Source: Kalymmatonema hyalinum WJT4-NPBG1 (GTDB lineage Bacteria; Cyanobacteriota; Cyanobacteriia; Cyanobacteriales; Nostocaceae). Taken from it: a stretch of DNA of 64,000 nt. Of the stretch, positions 17,028 through 24,785 are shown in pieces (position 1 is the first letter of the stretch; every line of letters begins with the position of its first letter). A program made the position numbers and the translations under genes. The notes under the pieces were generated by a model. That model worked only from the letters and a program-made list of their open reading frames with translations. It was not told where the DNA came from and did not search any database. Location: the NCBI GenBank assembly GCA_019359075.1, contig JAHHIB010000008.1, positions 36,793 to 100,792 on the forward strand, read 5' to 3'.

Positions 17028-18023
17028 TTAAAGATTTGACAAATTATACTGGTAATTAGATAGCCTTGCTTCAACTGCCGGCGTAAGCAACGAAAAGGCA
17101 AATTTTGCAAATATCATATGACTAGTTGTCGTGGGATGTATAACGTCCCAGAATAAGAACTTATCAGTGTAATTTTGAAGATGTTCTAACTGGTCAAGTT
17201 GAGAGTCAGTCACATTCGTAAAACCGAATTTTGTTGGATTGGTGAGGACTTGATTAAATAGTGAATGAACATCGAAAAGAATGATATTTACATCAGAACC
17301 TAGACTTAGAGAGCTAAGTGATTTGGCTAAACCAACGTTATGCTCCCGAGTTAACGCATTGAGGAGGGCGGATTGTTGACTATTCTTGCGTGTAGCAGGT
17401 AGTTCTCCTAAGTCTGGCAAGTTAAGCACCATGATATGTTTAGCGCCTACAGCAGCCAACGATGCGACAGCATCTGATAGATTTTTAATGGGTATGGCAG
17501 GTTGAGTCAAGCCACCGCCTAAGTAATCATTAGCTCCCGCCCATATTATATAAACTGCCTCACAGTCAGCAAGCCTATTGACTGCCTTTAAGTCTCCAAT
17601 AAAACTGTTAATTTGCTGCTGCAATCCTGATAGACGTAGTGGATTATTAGGAATCAAGGTATTATCGCTACCTGTATTTGCACCACCAATCGCAAAGTTA
17701 GTATTTCTCCTAGAGGTTAATCCTAGTAATGTTGCAAGGAATTCTATCCATACTGGACCATTAGAAAAGCGTCCTTGAAAGTAGGGTGGTGACGGTGGAC
17801 GCCCCTCTCCTAATGCCTTTTGCGTGGTATCGAACGCATTACCGATATCACAGAGGCTGTCACCAAACACATACATATCACTAAAATGACAACGTCCTGT
17901 ATTTGCTCTTACAAAAGTTTGGAAGTCGGGTGATAGTTGCTCGTCTGGTGTTAAAGCTGCTGCAAGTAAGTCAGGACTGATATCTCGATAAGAATTGACG
18001 ACATCAAATATGTTGATAATCAT
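17028..18023 (-). CDS. GDSL-type (SGNH) lipase/esterase
   Basis: 331 residues. Block I is FGDSLCDIGNAF (nucleophile Ser), after about 50 residues of N-terminal extension without an obvious signal peptide. Block II glycine appears in NFAIGGANTG, block III in IWAGANDYLGG, and block V in WDVIHPTTTSHMIFA with the catalytic Asp and His. RFSNGPVWIEFLATLLGL is typical of the plant-like GDSL group also common in cyanobacteria. These enzymes hydrolyse acyl esters; the substrate is unknown. The catalytic set is complete. Confidence 0.88.
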   Translation of the reverse strand: MIINIFDVVNSYRDISPDLLAAALTPDEQLSPDFQTFVRANTGRCHFSDMYVFGDSLCDIGNAFDTTQKALGEGRPPSPPYFQGRFSNGPVWIEFLATLLGLTSRRNTNFAIGGANTGSDNTLIPNNPLRLSGLQQQINSFIGDLKAVNRLADCEAVYIIWAGANDYLGGGLTQPAIPIKNLSDAVASLAAVGAKHIMVLNLPDLGELPATRKNSQQSALLNALTREHNVGLAKSLSSLSLGSDVNIILFDVHSLFNQVLTNPTKFGFTNVTDSQLDQLEHLQNYTDKFLFWDVIHPTTTSHMIFAKFAFSLLTPAVEARLSNYQYNLSNL

Positions 18024-18245
18024 GAGTCAAAATTTTGCTTTACTAGATTGGATTTTGGACAAAAAGAAATAAAGTTTTAGAGTTTAGACAAATTTATCTA
18101 AACTTCTTCCACTACATATTTGATATATGTAGCTGAAATTGACTTCTGCACTCATAAGGACTCAGCGAAGGTCAATTGCTCTTATTCTCTGTAAGCAACT
18201 GATGGCTATCAATACAGATAAAGTCTGGAAAGCTCAGGTAAAGTT

Positions 18246-18593
18246 ATGATAAAGCAGCTCTTCCGCGAAACCTTCCACGTAGTCCGCTTAAGGAACATTT
18301 TGCTGCGCCCGTTTCAGGGATAAGGTCGAGGCATCTACCCCTGTTAAATTTTGTGAAACTTTTACCAAAAATTGCGTTGCTTGACCACTAAGGAAACATA
18401 AATTTAGAACTTTGGTGTCTGCATGAATTGTTAAGCCAAGCATTGCCAATTGCCTCAAACGCGCTTCACCACGCACACCCAGAGCCGCCAGACGCGATAT
18501 GCCATCATACAGGCACTGGTAGCGGTAACTCCAATGCCTTAAAATTGTAGCCACAAGGTGTTTCCTTGTCGTTAATTTTGGATATTTATTCAA
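18246..18593 (-). pseudogene. class I SAM methyltransferase, nonsense-mutated and truncated
   Basis: The first 101 residues (MNKYPKLTTRKHLVATIL onward) read as the N-terminus of a cyanobacterial class I methyltransferase. Motif I is damaged: VLNLCFLSGQATQFL, where VLDLCCGSGQAT is expected. The frame stops at TAA (18288-18290), and beyond it the same frame continues ADYVEGFAEEL, matching the family's continuation with a CAA-to-TAA change. Soon after, similarity ends, so about two thirds of the gene is lost. It is divergent from hemH, sharing a 55-bp gap. Confidence 0.7.
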
Positions 18594-18648
18594 GATATAT
18601 TGTTAACATTAGTAAAAAACCTGAAAAATTGCGGGGATTGTAACTGCT

Positions 18649-19812
18649 ATGGGTCGCGTAGGCGTCTTATTACTCAATCTCGGTGGTCCCGACAAATTAG
18701 AGGACGTCGGACCCTTTCTGTTCAACCTGTTTTCCGATCCAGAAATTATTCGCCTACCCTTTCGTTGGTTGCAAAAACCCTTAGCTTGGTTTATTGCCTC
18801 AAGGCGCACCAGTAAATCCCAAGAGAACTACAAGCAAATAGGGGGCGGTTCGCCGTTGCGACGCATTACCGAAGCTCAAGGAGAAGCGTTGAGAGAACAG
18901 CTGGGTGCCTTGGGGCAAGAAGCTAATATCTACGTTGGAATGCGTTACTGGCATCCCTACACCGAAGAGGCGATCGCCAAAATTACCCAAGACAACATCG
19001 AACGTCTTGTGATATTACCGCTGTATCCCCAGTTTTCCATCAGTACTAGTGGTTCCAGCTTCCGGCTTTTAGAAAGACTTTGGCAAGAAAACCCAAAACT
19101 TCAGGTTATTGATTACACCGTCATTGACTCCTGGTACAAACAACCAGGCTACCTCCAAGCAATGGCGGATCTGATAGCCCAGGAACTAGACCAGTGTCCC
19201 AATCCCAACGAGGTTCATGTCTTCTTCAGTGCTCATGGCGTTCCTAAGAGCTATGTTGAAGAAGCAGGCGACCCCTATCAGCAAGAGATTGAGGAATGCA
19301 CCTATTTGATTATGCAAACCCTCAATCGACCGAATCCCCATATTTTAGCTTACCAAAGTCGCGTGGGTCCAGTGGAATGGCTACAACCTTACACAGAGGA
19401 TGCTATTCCAGAACTAGCGGAAAAAGGCGTCAAAGATTTGGTCGTTGTGCCCATCAGTTTTGTCTCGGAACATATTGAGACACTGCAAGAAATTGACATT
19501 GAGTATCGCGAAGTCGCAGAACAAGCCGGAATTCACAACTTCCGCCGCGTACCCGCCCTTAATACTCATCCGGTGTTTGTCAAAGCGCTAGCAGACTTGG
19601 TGCTCGATGCGTTGAAATCCCCCAGTTTAAAGCTGTCGCAAGTCAGCCAAATGAAGAAAAAGGTCAAAATCTACCCGCCAGAGCGTTGGGAGTGGGGTTT
19701 GACTACAAGTGCAGAAGTTTGGAATGGTCGTATTGCTATGCTTGGTTTCATAGCATTGATTATCGAACTGATTACAGGTCACGGTCTGCTGCACATGGTT
19801 GGGCTTTTGTAG
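18649..19812 (+). CDS. hemH: ferrochelatase with C-terminal CAB/HLIP helix
   Basis: 387 residues. It inserts Fe2+ into protoporphyrin IX, the last step of protoheme synthesis. Visible hallmarks: [15 protein letters not shown] at the N-terminus, the catalytic His in [38 protein letters not shown], and [19 protein letters not shown]. After a linker (about 320-345) comes the chlorophyll a/b-binding-like helix [22 protein letters not shown], the extension found in cyanobacterial and plastid ferrochelatases, where it responds to pigment supply. The enzyme is complete. Start ATG 18649 matches the conserved MGRVGVL. Confidence 0.96.
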   Translation: MGRVGVLLLNLGGPDKLEDVGPFLFNLFSDPEIIRLPFRWLQKPLAWFIASRRTSKSQENYKQIGGGSPLRRITEAQGEALREQLGALGQEANIYVGMRYWHPYTEEAIAKITQDNIERLVILPLYPQFSISTSGSSFRLLERLWQENPKLQVIDYTVIDSWYKQPGYLQAMADLIAQELDQCPNPNEVHVFFSAHGVPKSYVEEAGDPYQQEIEECTYLIMQTLNRPNPHILAYQSRVGPVEWLQPYTEDAIPELAEKGVKDLVVVPISFVSEHIETLQEIDIEYREVAEQAGIHNFRRVPALNTHPVFVKALADLVLDALKSPSLKLSQVSQMKKKVKIYPPERWEWGLTTSAEVWNGRIAMLGFIALIIELITGHGLLHMVGLL

Positions 19813-19883
19813 TCAAGTCTTTATGCAATAATTCGTAATTCGTCATTAAGTTAGTAATGACGAGTTAAGAATTGTTAAAATTT

Positions 19884-20342
19884 ATGTGGTATAAACACAA
19901 CTCTATTTTTATATTGCTTCTGTTCCTCAGTAGCTTGACAATATTTTATTTGTGGTTTCCTGTGGATGATTCTAATTGCAACACAAAAGTAGTTCTTAGA
20001 CCAAAATTAGGAAAATACGATGTGTATGCTACCAAGGTCGTTGTTCAGCCCTGGCGTGGTGAACATCATGTTTATGGAATCTTTATGGTTCCAGATAAAT
20101 ATAAGGAATCCCCATTTTTTGTCTTAACAGTAAAAGGTGCTGGCAGCTACTGTGAAAAGCCATTTGGCACGTTACAAGAAGTTGATGGGATTTTTGCTGA
20201 GCCAGGTACGCATTTAATAAGAGACTACATTAGGACTCGAACTGCTCTGCGATTAATTTTCCAAGGTTTGTACAACCAATTAAAAAATCCACAAAACTGG
20301 ACACTGACTTACCCGCGTAACATTGCTCCTGACAAAACTTGA
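19884..20342 (+). CDS. hypothetical membrane-anchored protein
   Basis: About 152 residues from ATG 19884 (an in-frame TTG lies at 19872). One N-terminal transmembrane or signal-anchor segment (SIFILLLFLSSLTIFYLWF) is followed by a predicted extracytoplasmic domain with strands KYDVYATKVVVQPW, HHVYGIFMVPD and FFVLTVKGAGSYC. Three cysteines are present. No family recognised. It lies behind hemH but after a 70-bp gap and is probably independent. Confidence 0.55.
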   Translation: MWYKHNSIFILLLFLSSLTIFYLWFPVDDSNCNTKVVLRPKLGKYDVYATKVVVQPWRGEHHVYGIFMVPDKYKESPFFVLTVKGAGSYCEKPFGTLQEVDGIFAEPGTHLIRDYIRTRTALRLIFQGLYNQLKNPQNWTLTYPRNIAPDKT

Positions 20343-20864
20343 GGGGTATATCATGTCCCGATGAACACTTATAAAAAACAAAGAACCTCGAGAGCTTCCC
20401 TTCCCCTCTCCGATGCCTTCTATGCATTGCCCGGATCTTTCTTAACATTGCTGTAAGTTAGGCAAAACTCTTTAACTAATTCGGCGAAATTCTCCATCCT
20501 CGTATGAGGTGGGGATGGATAGCCGGGAAATTGTTCGGGCATCCTTTATGGATGTGCGAACAATTTCCAAGTTCTAGTTTTTTGCCAGCACTTAAAGCCA
20601 CCAAGGTTGATATCATTGCTGCATTGCGGAGTGAATAAAGCCGCTTGTTTATTGCGCCGTTTTAACTTATAGACAATCACATCTTCGCCTCTTTGTTAAA
20701 ACCCCTTTTTGAGGGAAAAATAGACAAATAGCTAAATAGCTAGAGCCTTTTACCAGATACAAACTAGGAAGCGTTCACGATATATGCAATAAAAAATTTA
20801 GCTTTTTTCCTGCCTTAGTTATATTTTTAGATGGTCGCTAGCGGAAGGCAGTATAACTTCAAGG
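20343..20864. other. 522-bp intergenic region between converging genes
   Basis: Holds the paired hairpins at 20492-20568 and, just behind them, a short frame (LPALKATKVDIIAALRSE then stop, about 20581-20637) that resembles the end of a lost protein. Nothing else is recognisable. Confidence 0.4.
20492..20568. repeat. two adjacent hairpins, structured DNA or RNA of unknown origin
   Basis: Hairpin 1: TCCATCC and GGATGGA enclose a smaller CTCGTATGAG palindrome (about 20492-20520). Hairpin 2: GGAAATTGTTCGGGCATCC (20526-20544) pairs with GGATGTGCGAACAATTTCC (20550-20568) at 17 of 19 positions around a short loop. The pair could be an insertion-sequence end, a terminator for converging genes, or a structured RNA. 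Confidence 0.6.
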
Positions 20865-21926
20865 CTAGTTACTGGCAACCTTACAAATCACCATGATATG
20901 TGATAAGTATTTATTAGTACTATAGTGGACAAGTTGTAGTCCAGCTCGTTCTATTTCTTGCAGAAGTTCAGGTATTTCGTACTTATGATGTCTCCAAATA
21001 GTTATCTCTTCACCTTCAGATATTTCAATATTCTTATCTATTTCCATAAAATTGAAATTTATAGTATAGCCCTGACGGAGTTTCATATTCGCGACTACAC
21101 TATCTGTTTCTAAATCATACTTTCTCACAAGTTCACAATCTTGCGACCTAATCCCAATCTTGTTTTTAATCCATGCATAGATTTGTTCTGCATGATACTT
21201 GCAGCCACCTCTCACTGTTCCATCCCATTGAGAGTTAGAACCAATTTCGTTAGTGAACACCAGAAAATCATTCTTCCCCATGCTGTCTCTAAAGTTTTTG
21301 AATACTCCATTTCTATTTTGATGATTGCCAATTGTCACACCTAAGTGTAAAAATATTTTCGCTGTATCCTCAGTTTCAAGGCTAGCCTGATTTTTTAACC
21401 AATTTTTTGGTATACAACGATTTTCTATGTCAAGTGTATAACTTTTATACTCTATTAGTGGAAACCACTTCCTAAAATTTTTACTGGATAAATTCAGTAA
21501 TTCTTCGCTAATATCTAACGCAATATATTTATTAATTTTACCTAATTGATTAAGTCTACCAATGAATCCTTTGATAGGATATGAATTTCCTGCTCCTACA
21601 TCTACGATAGTAACTTTCTCACAATTTTGATGATTGCCATTAATGTATTCAAAATTCTTTTTTAAAAGGTCAATTTCTACATTTGATGTCCGATACCATC
21701 TAGGAATAATATATTTTTGATAAAAATCATCCCAAATTTTTGCGCCTCTACCTTTGTAAGAATACTTTAAAGGTATTTCTCGTCTGACTTCTAATGCATG
21801 AATTATCCCTAAAAGTTCTTCTTCAGAAAAAATAGAGTAGAAATCAGAACTTGGCTTTGCTGTGCGACTGATAGGAGTTTGACTCTTTAAGGGAACTTGT
21901 GAATTACTATGAAAATTTTTAGCCAT
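20865..21926 (-). CDS. EgtD-like (histidine-specific type) SAM-dependent methyltransferase
   Basis: 353 residues. After about 30 variable residues comes the family's N-terminal block (LEVRREIPLKYSYKGRGAKIWDDFY, with RTSNVEIDLLKKN), then the SAM site KVTIVDVGAGNSYPIKGFI and ALDISEELLNLS. Later blocks are IFLHLGVTIGNHQNRNGVFKNF and LVFTNEIGSN. This is the Methyltransf_33 family, which includes EgtD (ergothioneine, histidine trimethylation). This protein departs from true EgtD in several blocks, and no EgtB-like partner is nearby, so substrate is open. AT-rich compared with neighbours, which may suggest acquisition. Confidence 0.72.
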   Translation of the reverse strand: MAKNFHSNSQVPLKSQTPISRTAKPSSDFYSIFSEEELLGIIHALEVRREIPLKYSYKGRGAKIWDDFYQKYIIPRWYRTSNVEIDLLKKNFEYINGNHQNCEKVTIVDVGAGNSYPIKGFIGRLNQLGKINKYIALDISEELLNLSSKNFRKWFPLIEYKSYTLDIENRCIPKNWLKNQASLETEDTAKIFLHLGVTIGNHQNRNGVFKNFRDSMGKNDFLVFTNEIGSNSQWDGTVRGGCKYHAEQIYAWIKNKIGIRSQDCELVRKYDLETDSVVANMKLRQGYTINFNFMEIDKNIEISEGEEITIWRHHKYEIPELLQEIERAGLQLVHYSTNKYLSHIMVICKVASN

Positions 21927-21980
21927 TGTTCTTGTTATAACGGTGAAATACAGAAGTTACGCATAAAAATTACTGCTTTC

Positions 21981-22152
21981 TAATACCAAGTTGCAGTCAT
22001 ACAGACAAGTTGTCATGCTGAGCGTAACGAAGCGTGAAGCGTAAGCGCAAAGCGCACACTTCGTGAACGCGCAGCGTGTCCCTTTGGGACTCAGCATCTC
22101 GCGAGATTCTTCCCTTCGGTCAGAATGACATATTTGAACGCAACTTGGTATA
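21981..22152. mobile_element. MITE-like palindromic element
   Basis: Outer inverted ends TAATACCAAGTTGC (21981-21994) and GCAACTTGGTATA (22140-22152) surround inner ends TTGTCATGCTGA and TCAGAATGACA. The centre is packed with short GC-rich repeats (GCGTAAGCGCAAAGCGC, then GTGAACGCGCAGCGTGTCC). The size is about 172 bp with no coding capacity. Such non-autonomous elements are common in filamentous cyanobacteria. Its right end runs 33 bases into the hydrolase gene and supplies that gene's last codons and stop. Confidence 0.7.
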
Positions 22153-23079
22153 AGACATTGGCAATGTGCTTTTAGAGTGAAACACATTGAGAAATCTTAA
22201 GTAATTCGCAGTTGCCTCCTCTGAATTTTCTATTAGCAGCAGATGTCCTGCCTTTGGTAATCGGATCACTTGGCTTCCGGGAATACAGCGTTGCAGCCGA
22301 GAAGCTCCACGAATGTCGTAGATCTTGTCTTCTGTGCCCCAGATAGCAAGCGTCGGAAGCTGAGTTGCTCGCCCCTGACAGAGAACGTCATCGTACAGGT
22401 TCACGATGTCCCAAACCTGTTGATAGTGACGGTTACGAGTGATGTAGTCGTTCACTCTCTCTGTTTTAACAGAATCAGGAATGGTGGGAGGCGTGACAAA
22501 CAGCAGGCTAATTTCCAGGTCAAACTGTTCTTTGGTGGTTGGAATAAAGGGGTTTATGCCGTCAAAGATGGAATTTCTGACGCTCGAAGCCCAATCAATC
22601 ACACCTAAAGGTGAACCGATAAAAGCAAGGCTACGCAACTGTTCCGGGTAACGCTGGCTGTAAAGGGTGGCGATCGCTCCCCCCATCGAACTCCCTGCCA
22701 TATCAAAGGAGCGAATTCCTAATTGATTCGTGAACTGGTGCAGCAGTGCAACCTGATTCTCCAGGGCATAGTCCCTCGTTGCGACAAGAGTGCTGTTGCC
22801 GTAGCCTGGTAAGTCGGGAGCGATCGCCCGATAGCCCGCAAGAGACAACTGACACATCATACTGTTCCACTGCTCTTTGTCTGCAAATAGTCCATGCAGC
22901 AGTAAGATCGGTTGTCCGGCGCCGACCTGGTTGTAGGACAACGTTCCATTGCTAATAGGGGCGGAATGGGTGGCGATGGCGCAGCCTGAAGCAGACGCTG
23001 GGCTATTCACAGCAGCGTAACCCACCAATCTACATAGCACCAGAATGACGAAGATCAGCTGGAGGATGAGTTTTTTCAT
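22120..23079 (-). CDS. alpha/beta-fold hydrolase, secreted or membrane-anchored
   Basis: 319 residues. N-terminal hydrophobic signal or anchor (LILQLIFVILVLCRLVGYA). Alpha/beta-hydrolase features: oxyanion region LLLHGLFADKEQW, nucleophile elbow GSSMGGAIA, acid in WGTEDKIYD, and histidine in KAGHLLLIEN; APDLPGYGNS is also typical. Substrate unknown. The last ten or so residues (YTKLRSNMSF) and the TGA stop are encoded by the right end of a palindromic repeat element, so the original C-terminus has been replaced. The core fold seems complete, so the enzyme may still work. Confidence 0.85.
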   Translation of the reverse strand: MKKLILQLIFVILVLCRLVGYAAVNSPASASGCAIATHSAPISNGTLSYNQVGAGQPILLLHGLFADKEQWNSMMCQLSLAGYRAIAPDLPGYGNSTLVATRDYALENQVALLHQFTNQLGIRSFDMAGSSMGGAIATLYSQRYPEQLRSLAFIGSPLGVIDWASSVRNSIFDGINPFIPTTKEQFDLEISLLFVTPPTIPDSVKTERVNDYITRNRHYQQVWDIVNLYDDVLCQGRATQLPTLAIWGTEDKIYDIRGASRLQRCIPGSQVIRLPKAGHLLLIENSEEATANYLRFLNVFHSKSTLPMSYTKLRSNMSF

Positions 23080-23126
23080 GCTTATTTTTTAGGGTTGTGT
23101 TGCAAAAACTATTCAATTCAATAATG

Positions 23127-23358
23127 TTATAAACAAGCTGTGACAAACCTACTAACTAAAACTTTTGCCGTCCACAGTAGTTGAGATATGAGCTTTTCTA
23201 CAATGGCAATACTCATCTGCATATCGTCAGTACCGCCACCTGATCCGATTTTGTGGCGGGGATGCTCTACGTATGCACCCAAGTCCGTGTAAACTACCAT
23301 CTTGCTAGCATACAAACAAGGCTGCACTGTAAGCATCGCCAACCGCCAATAGCAGCAT
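23127..23358 (-). pseudogene. ADP-ribosylglycohydrolase, N-terminal relic with frameshift
   Basis: From ATG at 23358 the frame reads MLLLAVGDAYSAALF, like the start of ADP-ribosylglycohydrolases, then hits a stop. In another frame it continues YASKMVVYTDLGAYVEHP, then IGSGGGTDDMQMSIAIVEKL (family consensus GxYTDDTQMS) and ends at RFVTACL. One inserted base near 23305 would account for the frame change. The remaining ~230 residues of the family are absent. The gene is dead. It lies next to the Nudix gene for an ADP-ribose pyrophosphatase-like enzyme. Confidence 0.65.
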
Positions 23359-23394
23359 AATCAGTGTAGTATTTAGTAGTATAAAACGAGTGTA

Positions 23395-23967
23395 CTACTG
23401 TTCTACATTTGAATAAAACTGGTTCAACAACGGACGAGCTAGGAAAAAGCTAGAAATTGATTTAGCATCTACAGGCTCTCCTTCCAGAATAGATTTTTCC
23501 AGTTGTTCTGGAGTGAAAAACACTGTTTCTAAATCCTCGTCATCATCTTGTACTGGTGGTTTCTCCAGCTTTTCCAAATCTTGTGCTAAATAAGCATAGA
23601 TGATTTCGTCAGAATACCCCGGAGCGAGGAAAAACTCTCCTAGTTTTTGCCACTTCTGGGCGCGGTAGCCAGTTTCTTCCTCTATTTCACGCTGAATGGT
23701 CTCTAGGGGCTCTTCGTTTGGTTCTAATGTACCAGCAGGAAACTCTAACACCCTTCCCTGAACCGCGAAACGATACTGGCGCACGAGTATCAGTTTACCT
23801 TCTGAAGTGACGGGTATAGCTAGAGCGCCACCTGGATGACGAATGCATTCCCAGTCTCCCTCTACGTTGTTAGGTAAACGTAAGCGATTGACCTCAAAAT
23901 TAAATTTGCGCCCTTTATAGTACAAGCGCTCTTTTAGCAGCTGGGGTAATTCTCTACCTAATGGCAT
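23395..23967 (-). CDS. Nudix hydrolase, ADP-ribose pyrophosphatase-like
   Basis: 190 residues. The Nudix box is complete: GTLEPNEEPLETIQREIEEE followed by TGYRA (pattern GX5EX7REUXEEXGU). It is preceded by KLILVRQYRFAVQGRVLEFPAGTLE, which is typical of ADP-ribose pyrophosphatases of the NudF type; PGYSDEIIYAYLAQDLE follows. These enzymes split ADP-ribose to AMP and ribose 5-phosphate. It is followed on the same strand by nothing obvious and preceded by folK with a 72-bp gap, so the two could be co-transcribed (folK first). Confidence 0.88.
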   Translation of the reverse strand: MPLGRELPQLLKERLYYKGRKFNFEVNRLRLPNNVEGDWECIRHPGGALAIPVTSEGKLILVRQYRFAVQGRVLEFPAGTLEPNEEPLETIQREIEEETGYRAQKWQKLGEFFLAPGYSDEIIYAYLAQDLEKLEKPPVQDDDEDLETVFFTPEQLEKSILEGEPVDAKSISSFFLARPLLNQFYSNVEQ

Positions 23968-24039
23968 AATCGAATTCCATTGTTTAAAAAAACACAGAGT
24001 AACACTTTCGGAGGATGTAAAAATCAGCGTTGTCTGTAT

Positions 24040-24543
24040 TTATGGTTGGTCAAATGAGTTGTCCACCAATCGGTGTACTTCAGAACAGTCTACTGCTTTA
24101 ACCAACTGTTTAATAGCACACCCGGAAATTGGTTCTACCCAATCTGGAGCAATTTCTGCAAGTGGTACCAACACAAACGCTCGCTCCCGCATTCTGGGAT
24201 GAGGAAGCTGTAAGTTTGGTGTATTTAAAATTAAGCCATCATATAACAACAAATCTAAATCTAGGGTGCGTGGTTCCCAACGTTGTTGTCGTACGCGTCC
24301 AAATTTATTTTCAATTTGTAACAAAGTTGTTAACAGCAACTGTGGTAATATTTCCACTCGCAGTATTGCAGCGCCATTTATGTAATCTGGTTGTGGTGGT
24401 CCCACGGCTTTAGTTTTGTACCAACTCGATTTGCCTTCTAAGAGAATTCCCGGAGTTTGGGCTAAAGTTTCGATAGCGGCTTCCAAGATGGCAAGAGAAT
24501 CACCAAGATTACTCCCAAGAGCAATTGCACTACGAACATTCAT
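24040..24543 (-). CDS. folK: 2-amino-4-hydroxy-6-hydroxymethyldihydropteridine diphosphokinase
   Basis: The start is placed at the ATG at 24543 (MNVRSAIALGSNLGDS), giving 167 residues, usual for HPPK; an upstream in-frame ATG would add 32 unrelated residues. It transfers pyrophosphate from ATP to the pterin in folate synthesis. Signature features are IALGSNLGDS, SSWYKTKAVGPPQPDYINGA, RVRQQRWEPRTLDLDLLLYDG (the PROSITE HPPK signature with DLDLL metal-binding aspartates) and LPHPRMRERAFVLVPLAEIAP. All catalytic landmarks are present. Confidence 0.95.
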   Translation of the reverse strand: MNVRSAIALGSNLGDSLAILEAAIETLAQTPGILLEGKSSWYKTKAVGPPQPDYINGAAILRVEILPQLLLTTLLQIENKFGRVRQQRWEPRTLDLDLLLYDGLILNTPNLQLPHPRMRERAFVLVPLAEIAPDWVEPISGCAIKQLVKAVDCSEVHRLVDNSFDQP

Positions 24544-24785
24544 TAAGCAACGTGTTTTGCTTTTTTGTTTCAAATTCTTTCTACAGTAGTATTGCTTGAT
24601 GCAATAATCAAATATAATTTTGTATAAAGAATAACGCAAAATTAGAATAAAATTTTGCCAAAAGGAATATATTTAATTAATCATGAAGTGATATACTATC
24701 ACGAATGTGGCGCACTAATCTAAAAACTCTAAAAACTTTCTTTTTATGGCGGTTAGATTGCAACTGCTTGAAGTGAGGAATTGAC

